From NCBI GenBank assembly GCA_020718785.1, contig DYRK01000102.1, positions 1 through 11,519 of the forward strand: a stretch of 11,519 nt of DNA. Direction: 5' to 3'. The first letter of the stretch is position 1; every line of letters starts with the position of its first letter. A program made the translations under genes and the position numbers. The DNA comes from Desulfatirhabdium butyrativorans. GTDB lineage: Bacteria; Desulfobacterota; Desulfobacteria; Desulfobacterales; DYRK01. Positions 1 to 6,061 of the stretch are shown here, piece by piece. Below the pieces are notes generated by a model. That model was not told the DNA's origin. It did not search any database and was given only the letters and a program-made list of their open reading frames with translations.

Positions 1-81
1 AACCGTGTTTACATTGAAATTGAAGCAGACCAATCTGTCACACCGGCATTCGGCAACTTAATCTTGACAAGCCTTCTTTAA
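1..81 (+). CDS. 3' end of an unidentified gene (partial)
   Basis: Frame 1 is open from the first base and ends at TAA (79-81), giving 26 residues ending in GNLILTSLL. The residues before that (VYIEIEADQSVTPAF) alternate polar and hydrophobic like a beta-strand protein, so this is probably a real C-terminus. I do not recognise the family. The last nine codons and the stop lie inside the 46-bp repeat that recurs at 9526-9571. The right-hand copy is preceded by CATTCA rather than CATTC, so it would be out of frame with any upstream remnant. The short length visible makes the call tentative. Confidence 0.45.
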   Translation, partial: NRVYIEIEADQSVTPAFGNLILTSLL

Positions 82-97
82 ATAGCCTATCATTGAA
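52..97 (+). repeat. 46-bp direct repeat, left copy
   Basis: This stretch is identical over 46 bases to 9526-9571. It begins in the last codons of the partial upstream gene, includes its TAA stop and runs 16 bases beyond. It also carries a promoter (see 64-93). A duplicated short sequence that forms a gene's 3' end at one side of an accessory block is the usual appearance of an integration (att) core, but a dispersed repeat is also possible. Confidence 0.85.
64..93 (+). promoter_or_regulatory. Sigma70-type promoter inside left 46-bp repeat
   Basis: A perfect -35 TTGACA (64-69) is followed after 18 bases by TATCAT (88-93), five of six matches to TATAAT. Transcription would start near 100 and run through two hairpins toward the DUF1822 gene. 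The same promoter recurs ahead of lysS. Part of the -35 lies in the coding end of the upstream gene, so its activity is a prediction only. Confidence 0.5.
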
Positions 98-101
98 ATA
101 T

Positions 102-128
102 GTAAAGCGGGTTTGAAACCCGCTTTAC
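102..128. repeat. Perfect palindrome / hairpin
   Basis: GTAAAGCGGGT (102-112) pairs perfectly with ACCCGCTTTAC (118-128) around a 5-base loop. It lies just after the left 46-bp repeat and 20 bases past the stop of the partial gene. No T-run follows on either side, so it is not a clear intrinsic terminator. It is more likely a REP-like repeat that could act as a transcript 3'-end stabiliser. Confidence 0.6.
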
Positions 129-137
129 CCCTACCCT

Positions 138-163
138 CGTTCCCAAGCCCCAGCTTGGGAACG
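138..163. repeat. REP-like palindrome (CGTTCCCAAGC type)
   Basis: CGTTCCCAAGC (138-148) and GCTTGGGAACG (153-163) form a perfect 11-bp stem with loop CCCA. Palindromes of this CGTTCCCAnGC type are common dispersed intergenic repeats in several bacterial phyla. It sits ten bases after the preceding palindrome, so the upstream region of the DUF1822 gene is partly built from repeats. Confidence 0.6.
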
Positions 164-286
164 CACTTGTCATTCAGGAAATCCGGAGAGGAAGATGAAA
201 ACCCGCGGGGAATGAAATTGCTTGCGGAAAAAGTTGAATAGCGACTAATGGGAAATATTCGCCCTGTAAATACTCATTCCACCCCA

Positions 287-316
287 TTGACCGAATTCTG
301 AATTCTATTTTAAAAT
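287..316 (+). promoter_or_regulatory. Candidate promoter of the DUF1822/CHAT operon
   Basis: TTGACC (287-292) is followed after 18 bases by TAAAAT (311-316), each one mismatch from consensus. The start codon at 362 has a good AAGGAG ribosome site at 346-351. Two short direct repeats (GAATTCT twice, TTAAAAT twice) overlap and follow the -10 region and could be regulatory, but no known operator is recognised. Confidence 0.4.
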
Positions 317-361
317 GGACCTTAAAATCACTATAGATATGAAATAAGGAGATAAGTCAAT

Positions 362-1774
362 ATGATAGAAGAACATTCGGGAAAATTTTTGCTTACCATC
401 ATTGGGCATGTTGCAGGGCATGATGTCAATGAAGCAATGAAACAAGCAATCAACCGCCTGAAAAAAGGCGGAAAACCTGTCAACCATGACTTGCAGAAAG
501 CTATCAGACGCTCTTATTTCTCATCCCTTCAGACCATTGCAACAGATTGTCATAATGAACTGATGGGAGAGCCTCCCTGGGAATTTATGGTAGGTGTCGG
601 CGGAAAGTCGTATCCGGTCACTCTGACGAAAAAGCTTTTTAAGAATATTGCAGGAATTGTCACTGCAAAATTGGGTATGAAACTTTCTCCGCGTATGACA
701 ATTTCGCCTGTGTATTCAGAACACCGGCAGGAACTCGAATGGCTGGATCGGGAAAGAACTCGTCTGGCAATCGCTTTGGGAAAGATGGGACAGGAAAAAT
801 TTTCTGATAAGATTTCCGAATTCACTGATGAGGCAGAAGCCATGCTGAATCCCTCCGATGATGAGGCAGTAAAGGAAAAAATTCTGGATTTCAAAGAAAA
901 ACTGACAGAGGAAGTGTTAAAAGACAATCATGCGCCTGAGTGTTTCAAAAAAAAGGTTCATGAGACATTTTTTGATCTGATGCGGGACCATTTTTTCTGG
1001 GAAATCAAGCATGATCCTTTGGTTTTCAACATCTTTGTGGCATCGGAATTAGCGAAAATCAGCCAGAAATCACATCCGCCTTCTCAGGGAAAAATCACAT
1101 TGGATATTGACACGATCAGCACACCGCATCTCATAGGAATTCTTGAAGAATTGAAGGAGCGAGGGAACGATATCACCCTGAAGATACGCAGAATCGAGCA
1201 AGGCACGGTGACCTTAGTATTGGAAGGCTCCAAAGAAGGGCTTGAGCGGCTTGAATCGCTCTTCAAATCAGGGGAACTGACGGAAATTTTGGGAGTTCCG
1301 GTTAAAGATGTTCGTGTCAGCTTTCCGATTATGCCCACACACACGAAAAGAATGAATTTAAGTCAATGGTTGCTGAAAAAATTTGATGACGCAATTGAAT
1401 TCGGCTGGCAAGATTCTGCCGAGGCGATAAGACTTGCCCCGGCATTCAGGCACAGGCAGTCTGAAACTGTCAAAGTTGTTAAACAGATTCCCGTCAGCGA
1501 TAAACAGGCGGTAATCCTTGAAGCAGGTCTGACATCTTCGGAAAATCACGAAGTCAGCGTATGTTTTCGGGTTTACCCTGTTGCCGGACAGAAATTTCTG
1601 CCGGAAAACCTTATGTTTGCCCTGCTTTCCGATTCCGGGGAAATTTTGAAACATGCAAAGGTGGAAGGCAATAAGGATATTATCATGCAGGAATTAAAAG
1701 GTTTACCCGGAGAGCAGTTCGACATCCGAATTGCTTTGGGAGACATCAGCATTACAGAACATTTTGTTATTTAA
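362..1774 (+). CDS. DUF1822 protein with TRADD-N-like domain and helical N-terminus
   Basis: The 470-residue product has three parts. Residues 1-235 are helix-rich and resemble the helical N-termini found ahead of NACHT or effector-associated modules. Residues about 240-322 (including IRRIEQGTVTLVLEGS and GELTEILGVPVKDVRV) resemble the bacterial TRADD-N-like adaptor domain. Residues about 333-470 match DUF1822, with NLSQWL, then LLSDSGEIL, LPGEQF and ALGDISITEHFVI. DUF1822 is mainly cyanobacterial and is often encoded beside CHAT proteases, as here. The start is supported by AAGGAG 10 bases upstream. The TAA stop lies inside the TTATTTAA sequence used as insertion target by the adjacent elements, so the reading frame is undamaged. 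There is no signal peptide or membrane segment, so it is cytoplasmic. A regulatory or adaptor role for the CHAT protease is inference; the DUF1822 match is firmer than the other two. Confidence 0.85.
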   Translation: MIEEHSGKFLLTIIGHVAGHDVNEAMKQAINRLKKGGKPVNHDLQKAIRRSYFSSLQTIATDCHNELMGEPPWEFMVGVGGKSYPVTLTKKLFKNIAGIVTAKLGMKLSPRMTISPVYSEHRQELEWLDRERTRLAIALGKMGQEKFSDKISEFTDEAEAMLNPSDDEAVKEKILDFKEKLTEEVLKDNHAPECFKKKVHETFFDLMRDHFFWEIKHDPLVFNIFVASELAKISQKSHPPSQGKITLDIDTISTPHLIGILEELKERGNDITLKIRRIEQGTVTLVLEGSKEGLERLESLFKSGELTEILGVPVKDVRVSFPIMPTHTKRMNLSQWLLKKFDDAIEFGWQDSAEAIRLAPAFRHRQSETVKVVKQIPVSDKQAVILEAGLTSSENHEVSVCFRVYPVAGQKFLPENLMFALLSDSGEILKHAKVEGNKDIIMQELKGLPGEQFDIRIALGDISITEHFVI

Positions 1775-1935
1775 CTCACGTTACGCACCTGTCATTTAGG
1801 CCGCTCCCGGCGGATTGACAAATCCGCCGGAAATGCTCGGGATTTGTCAATCCCGAGCGGGCATTTCGGGAAAGTTTCGATCTGCTGATATTACGCAACA
1901 GTGCTGAGTTTCTCAAGTTGTATGCGTAAGGTGAG
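1775..1935. mobile_element. MITE-like element 1 (161 bp)
   Basis: The ends are CTCACGTTACGCA (1775-1787) and TGCGTAAGGTGAG (1923-1935), inverted repeats matching at 12 of 13 positions, and TTATTTAA flanks both sides. It has no coding capacity. Inside are two perfect 10-bp-stem hairpins, 1807-1830 (loop GACA) and 1835-1858 (loop TGTC). The end sequence is nearly that of element 2, so the two probably belong to one family moved by the same transposase, which is not encoded here. Confidence 0.75.
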
Positions 1936-2019
1936 TTATTTAACTCATGTTACGCAGTCATTGCCTGAATCCCCCTTTTTTAAAGGGTGTGTCCCACTTT
2001 TTGCACAAAAGGAAATAAC

Positions 2020-2048
2020 TTGACATAAGAGGAGATTTTTATCATCAT
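2020..2048 (+). promoter_or_regulatory. Candidate transposase promoter
   Basis: A consensus TTGACA (2020-2025) is followed after 17 bases by CATCAT (2043-2048), four of six matches to the -10 consensus. It lies inside the insertion sequence between its left end and the transposase ribosome site. Placement fits; the -10 is weak. Confidence 0.4.
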
Positions 2049-2093
2049 ATTCAATTTGTCCGAATTCAGAGTATGCAAGGAGGGAGATTGAAT

Positions 2094-3452
2094 ATGTCCG
2101 TTACCGTTCAGGTTTGTTTCGAATCTGCTGTGATCGAAGCCGATAAGGATACTTTTGTCAGGTCATATATTGAAGAAAACAAAACGATATTGGAATTTGA
2201 CATGAGAAAAAGGGACTGGCAGGAAGTTCTGAAAACCGATTCGGAAATATATTGGTCAGGAAAAGCATATCCGGTTGATGTGCATGAATTTTCGACGTTT
2301 CATTGTCCGATCATTTACAGATTTGTCATTGAGCGGGGGTATTACCTGGCAGATGACGGCCGGCGTGAATATTTCACACCGGAGCCGTCAGAGGTTTCGA
2401 CCCGTCACCATATGAGCAAAAATATTATAAGGCCGGCCTGCTTTCTGGCAGTGATATGCGGTGTGACACTGAGAAACATTGCAACAATATTTACAGTGCT
2501 GTTTCAGGTTCCTGTGACAAAATCAAGCATAGGCAGATGGATAAACGAGATTGGTTCCCGGCTTTCCGAGGAAGACATACCCGAAAAACTGATCGAACAG
2601 AGGAAACCTCAGGAATGCCATATTGACGCTTATTATCCGCTGGGAACGGACAGATGCGTGATGGTAATCAAAGATGATTGCGACAGAATTCTGATCACTC
2701 ATGAAAGTGATTCGGAGAATGCGGCAGATGCGAAAATATTTTTAAAAAAATTAAAAAATTCGGGTATAAATATCGCTTTTGCATTTTCAGATTATTCCAA
2801 AAGTTTTATATCTGCGATAAAAGAGGTCTTTCCGGAGGCAAAATTTCAGGCGGATCATTTTCACACTGCGAAAAATATATGGAAATATCTGAAAAAGGCG
2901 TTGCTTGAATACAGAAGAGAGGTCAGGACGACCGGCGAAAAAGAAAAAAATGCAGAACTTATTGAACTTGCGTCGGAACTGTGGAAACTCAGATGGGTAC
3001 TGCTGAAAAAGCCTTCGAATCTGAGCGCGGAGGAAAGGGAACAGACAGAAAAGATAGAAAAGAAGGACGCCGGATTTATAAAAAAATTCCGGTCTGTCAT
3101 CAGACAGATCACAAATCTTTTCGATCATTCAAATACGGAGGCGCAGGCGAAAATCAAATTGGAAAATCTGAAAAATCAGATCGGAGACACTGAAAACGGT
3201 CATCTCAGCAAAATATGCAAATTTTTTGACGAACATTGGGATGAGACAATGCAGTATCTGAGGAAAAGAGGTCTGGGAAAATACAGACGTTCTTCCAATT
3301 CGGAATCAGGCATGAGAGTTCTGAGACGTCTGGAAAAAAATCATGACGGTATCAGATCCGAAGCCGCCCGCAAAAATTATATAAAAATTTATCAGACCGT
3401 CAAATATCTGTCTGAGGATGTGACCCGTTTTTTCAATCCTCTTCCGGGATAG
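2094..3452 (+). CDS. DDE transposase, ISL3-like
   Basis: The gene encodes the transposase of the surrounding insertion sequence. I start it at ATG 2094 (452 residues), because AAGGAGG at 2077-2083 sits ten bases before it; an ATG at 2073 would put that site inside the gene. Numbered from 2094, a helix-turn-helix-like stretch (about 125-160, with VTKSSIGRWI) precedes the catalytic core. Candidate catalytic acids are D178 (HIDAYYPL), D233 (AFSDYSKSF) and E404 (SSNSESGM), with the ADHFHTAKN signature at 253-261 and a long charged helical insertion between D233 and E404, as in ISL3 and related transposases. No N-terminal zinc finger is evident, unlike classical ISL3 proteins, so a related unclassified family is possible. 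The frame is intact. Confidence 0.85.
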   Translation: MSVTVQVCFESAVIEADKDTFVRSYIEENKTILEFDMRKRDWQEVLKTDSEIYWSGKAYPVDVHEFSTFHCPIIYRFVIERGYYLADDGRREYFTPEPSEVSTRHHMSKNIIRPACFLAVICGVTLRNIATIFTVLFQVPVTKSSIGRWINEIGSRLSEEDIPEKLIEQRKPQECHIDAYYPLGTDRCVMVIKDDCDRILITHESDSENAADAKIFLKKLKNSGINIAFAFSDYSKSFISAIKEVFPEAKFQADHFHTAKNIWKYLKKALLEYRREVRTTGEKEKNAELIELASELWKLRWVLLKKPSNLSAEEREQTEKIEKKDAGFIKKFRSVIRQITNLFDHSNTEAQAKIKLENLKNQIGDTENGHLSKICKFFDEHWDETMQYLRKRGLGKYRRSSNSESGMRVLRRLEKNHDGIRSEAARKNYIKIYQTVKYLSEDVTRFFNPLPG

Positions 3453-3604
3453 ATTTGCCATCGGGAACCTATGTGCAAAAAGTGGGACACACCCTTTTTA
3501 AAGGGAGGCAGGGGGGATTTTATGTGCCGCCGCTTTGAAAATCCCCCTTCATCCCCCTTTAAAAAAGGGGGAAAAATTACTGTTGCGTAACATGAGTTAT
3601 TTAA

Positions 3605-3759
3605 CGTGAGTTCGATATAAGAAAATAACGAATCAGATCAGCGTGTTTCAAATCCCCCTTTCGTAAAGGGGGGCAGGGGGATTTCTGTGCAACCTGCTGA
3701 AATCCCCCTTAATCCCCCTTTACAAAAGGGGGAAACCCGATGCTTATGTCGAACTCACG
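3605..3759. mobile_element. MITE-like element 3 (155 bp)
   Basis: Ends CGTGAGTTCGATATAAG (3605-3621) and CTTATGTCGAACTCACG (3743-3759) are inverted repeats matching at 16 of 17 positions, flanked by TTATTTAA on both sides. The ends differ from those of elements 1 and 2 although AACGTGAGTT is shared in part. The core (about 3649-3734) is a long imperfect palindrome of CCCCCTT and AAGGGGG blocks with the loop near 3686-3700, very like the core of element 2. It ends 40 bases before the CHAT start codon and carries no gene. Confidence 0.75.
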
Positions 3760-3799
3760 TTATTTAATCTGAATACTGATAAGCGTAAAGATCATCTGA

Positions 3800-5344
3800 A
3801 TGGAAAAACTGGTTGTCTTAAAAATTCAGCAGGGGAATTTTGATAAAGGCTTTCCGATATCTGCATCAGTTAGGGAAACTGAGGGAGATCGATCTTTTTT
3901 GGCAGAGATTTCAGGAAATCTTCCTCCATCATCTGAAATTCCTCAGCATTATCAGAAGTGGCACGACTGTTATCGCAACAAATTAGATTCCGTATTCCGA
4001 ATGACGATTGAGGAAACACAGATACTTGATACAGATAAAATTCGGGAAGAATGCCGCCAATCTACTGAAAAATTGAGAGAGTTCTTCAAACGCTGGGTCT
4101 CTTCGGAAGCCTGTAACCTCCCGGATTTCAGAGAAAAATTATGTCAGACATTAGGAGATAAAAAAGAGTATGTCCATCTTATCATTCAGACCGATCACGA
4201 CGTGCTGAAGAAACTCCCTTGGAGTGAATGGAATTTGTTTTCTGATAGTTACACAAATAGTGAATTTGCTCTGTGTGCCACAAGCTATGAACGGGTTCAG
4301 GTAAAACAAAAAAAGTCTGACAAAATCAGAATTCTGGCAATATTGGGAAACAGCGAAGGGATTGATATTGAAAAGGATCGTGAGCAGTTGGAAAAACTGC
4401 CGGATGCAGATACATGTTTTCTGACAGAGCCGGGACAGGCGAACGTGAGCGACCGTCTGTGGGAAGAACACTGGGATATTTTCTTTTTTGCCGGACACAG
4501 TTCGAGTCAGGGAAAGATGGGAGAGATATCTATTAACAAAAGCGAGAGGATGACCGTTGAGAAATTAAAAAAAGGATTGCGGAGATCTATCAAAAACGGT
4601 CTGAAATTAGCGATTTTTAATTCCTGTGACGGTCTGAAATTAGCAGAGGATTTGGCAGATCTGAACATTCCGCAGATCATTGTGATGCGGGAACCAGTTC
4701 CGGACAGCGTGGCGCAAGCATTTCTACGTTATTTTCTCAGTGTATTTTCCGATGGCAGACCTTTATATCTGGCGGTTCGGGAAGCACGGGAACGCTTGGA
4801 TGAAACTTTTGATGATGAATATCCGGGGGTGGGCTGGCTACCTGTACTTTATCATAATCCTGCTGTAGAATCATTTTGTTGGAAAAAAGAGGACTGTCCA
4901 GATTCTAATAATTTGTTTTCTGAATTATCGGAGTGGAAATTTATTCACCATGAATCTCAGAGGATAGTAGCAGCATTATCTGAAACATTCAATTATTTAA
5001 AGATATATCGTGATACAAAGGATTTTGAATATCTTATAGACGTTCACAACTCTTGGATGGGAAAATGTCGTCATGATCTGACAAATATTTCTAATCCTGA
5101 TAATAATGAATGGAAATTTCAAAAAGTATGTCATCGCTACATTAATGAAGTCAAAGAATGCTTATGTCAGAGCAAGATTGAGACCATTACAGAACAAATA
5201 AAGATGATTCACTTAAATGAAAGAAGAAAAAATTATGACCAGTTATTTGCATATATTACAGATATTCATTCCTACCTATGGACGTTGTTAGATATCGCTG
5301 ATAAAAATATAAAAAAAATCGTAGATATTTTAAAAGGTATTTAA
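3800..5344 (+). CDS. CHAT-domain cysteine protease with helical C-terminal extension
   Basis: The 514-residue product is a caspase-like CHAT protease. The N-terminus (MEKLVVLKIQ...GFPISASV, then LPPSSE and the YQKWHDCYRNKL stretch) is the conserved lead-in of cyanobacterial CHAT proteins and supports the ATG at 3800, which lacks a clear ribosome site. The catalytic dyad is visible as H233 in FFFAGHSS and C276 in IFNSCDGL, with the upstream KLPWSEW (138-144) and downstream IVMREPVPDSVAQAF (294-308) and GWLPVLYHNP (345-354) motifs. Residues 356-514 are an AT-rich-encoded, mainly helical extension that I do not recognise. There is no signal peptide, so it acts in the cytoplasm. Ancestrally it lay 32 bp behind the DUF1822 gene; mobile elements now separate them. 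The next gene starts seven bases after its stop. The substrate is unknown. Confidence 0.92.
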   Translation: MEKLVVLKIQQGNFDKGFPISASVRETEGDRSFLAEISGNLPPSSEIPQHYQKWHDCYRNKLDSVFRMTIEETQILDTDKIREECRQSTEKLREFFKRWVSSEACNLPDFREKLCQTLGDKKEYVHLIIQTDHDVLKKLPWSEWNLFSDSYTNSEFALCATSYERVQVKQKKSDKIRILAILGNSEGIDIEKDREQLEKLPDADTCFLTEPGQANVSDRLWEEHWDIFFFAGHSSSQGKMGEISINKSERMTVEKLKKGLRRSIKNGLKLAIFNSCDGLKLAEDLADLNIPQIIVMREPVPDSVAQAFLRYFLSVFSDGRPLYLAVREARERLDETFDDEYPGVGWLPVLYHNPAVESFCWKKEDCPDSNNLFSELSEWKFIHHESQRIVAALSETFNYLKIYRDTKDFEYLIDVHNSWMGKCRHDLTNISNPDNNEWKFQKVCHRYINEVKECLCQSKIETITEQIKMIHLNERRKNYDQLFAYITDIHSYLWTLLDIADKNIKKIVDILKGI

Positions 5345-5351
5345 AAAGGTT

Positions 5352-6053
5352 ATGAAAAAATTTAAAGAACTGATAGAGGATTATAACAAGTTATCAGAAG
5401 AGTATAAAAGGCTTGGGAAAGAGATAAACGAACAAAATATCCGAAATCTACTAGTCGAGATAAGGGAATCGGGAAGATATATCTATAAATTAGAGGAGCG
5501 GAGTATTATTCTTAATAAAGCCGGCGAATTAGCTGAAATAATTTTTGAGATTTCACCAGGTGAATATCCCTCAATAAGACTTGAATCACCTGAAATTCCA
5601 TTTGAAACAGAACAAGAGAACCATTCTGTCCCGGTAACTGTCAACGAGATAAATCCGTTGCCTTATAGAAAATTATTTTATCTGTTTTCTATTCTCTTAT
5701 TCTTATGCCTGAGTGGAATTTTTATATATTTCTATATTCAAATAGACAATGCAAAAAGAAATATATCAGGCACATGGGTAATGAAAGACAATGAATATCA
5801 GACATGGGATATTGTGCAAAAAAGTGATGATTTAATTATTGATGTGGAAACAGCACAAGGTCTTAAAATCAAAGGATATGGTAAATATTTTTATGATACC
5901 GGAGATTTTAATTTTTCTTTAAAAGAGCCTCTGACAACAGGCGATTTTTCAGAATTGAAAGGGAAGGAAGGGAAGATAAATTTTTTTGGAAACAAAATTA
6001 AAGGGAAATGGGATAATATTTTATATTCTGATTTTACATTAGAAAAAAGGTAG
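5352..6053 (+). CDS. Single-pass membrane protein with coiled N-terminus and beta-rich periplasmic domain
   Basis: I do not recognise a named family. The 233-residue product has a charged helical, coiled-coil-like N-terminus (1-65), a linker, one hydrophobic segment at about 109-131 preceded by YRKLF, and a C-terminal domain (about 137-233) with alternating hydrophobic residues. That domain begins ISGTWVMKDNEYQTWDIVQ and resembles small lipocalin-like ligand or lipid-binding barrels. Basic residues before the helix predict a cytoplasmic N-terminus and a periplasmic C-terminus. The start lies seven bases after the CHAT stop. An AAAAAGG sequence overlaps that stop but is only two bases from the ATG, so translation probably depends on the CHAT gene. 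As the immediate partner of a cytoplasmic protease, its N-terminal region or linker is a candidate substrate or anchor; this is inference. Confidence 0.75.
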   Translation: MKKFKELIEDYNKLSEEYKRLGKEINEQNIRNLLVEIRESGRYIYKLEERSIILNKAGELAEIIFEISPGEYPSIRLESPEIPFETEQENHSVPVTVNEINPLPYRKLFYLFSILLFLCLSGIFIYFYIQIDNAKRNISGTWVMKDNEYQTWDIVQKSDDLIIDVETAQGLKIKGYGKYFYDTGDFNFSLKEPLTTGDFSELKGKEGKINFFGNKIKGKWDNILYSDFTLEKR

Positions 6054-6061
6054 TTAATATT

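Larger units (their letters stand above)
1985..3494 (+). mobile_element. Complete ISL3-like insertion sequence (1510 bp)
   Basis: The ends are perfect 22-bp inverted repeats: 1985-2006, beginning GGGTGTGTCCCAC, and 3473-3494, ending GTGGGACACACCC. An 8-bp direct duplication TTTTTAAA lies immediately outside (1977-1984 and 3495-3502). One transposase gene fills the interior. Element length, ends starting with GG and an AT-rich 8-bp duplication all suit the ISL3 family, though the assignment is tentative. Perfect ends, perfect duplication and an intact gene indicate a recent insertion. It landed in a T/A tract of MITE-like element 2 and is therefore the youngest insertion that can be ordered with certainty relative to that element. 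Confidence 0.88.
1944..3596. mobile_element. MITE-like element 2, interrupted by an insertion sequence
   Basis: Perfect 13-bp inverted ends, CTCATGTTACGCA (1944-1956) and TGCGTAACATGAG (3584-3596), are flanked by TTATTTAA. Taking out the insertion sequence and one copy of its 8-bp duplication leaves an element of 135 bp. Its core is a large imperfect palindrome of CCCCCTT and AAGGGGG blocks around a short loop near 3522-3536, closely similar to the core of element 3. No gene of its own is present. Confidence 0.75.
1767..3767. repeat. Four identical TTATTTAA copies bounding three tandem insertions
   Basis: TTATTTAA occurs at 1767-1774, 1936-1943, 3597-3604 and 3760-3767, exactly at the outer edge of every MITE-like inverted repeat in this region. 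The first copy is native sequence, as it encodes the last codons and stop of the DUF1822 gene. The simplest reading is one original 8-bp site duplicated by three successive insertions at the same target. Deleting 1767-3759 removes 1993 bases and rejoins the DUF1822 stop to the CHAT start with a 32-base spacer. Confidence 0.8.

Noticed and set aside
2073..2093. Upstream ATG as transposase start
   Set aside because: It would place the strong AAGGAGG ribosome site inside the gene; ATG 2094 is correctly spaced from it.
2787..3128. Open frames of 83-113 codons opposite the transposase gene
   Set aside because: They are low-complexity, Phe/Ser-rich shadows of a Lys/Glu-rich coding region.
3503..3740. 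CCCCCTT/AAGGGGG palindromes as intrinsic terminators
   Set aside because: They form the cores of MITE-like elements with inverted ends and flanking duplications, and no T-run follows a stem in the usual way.
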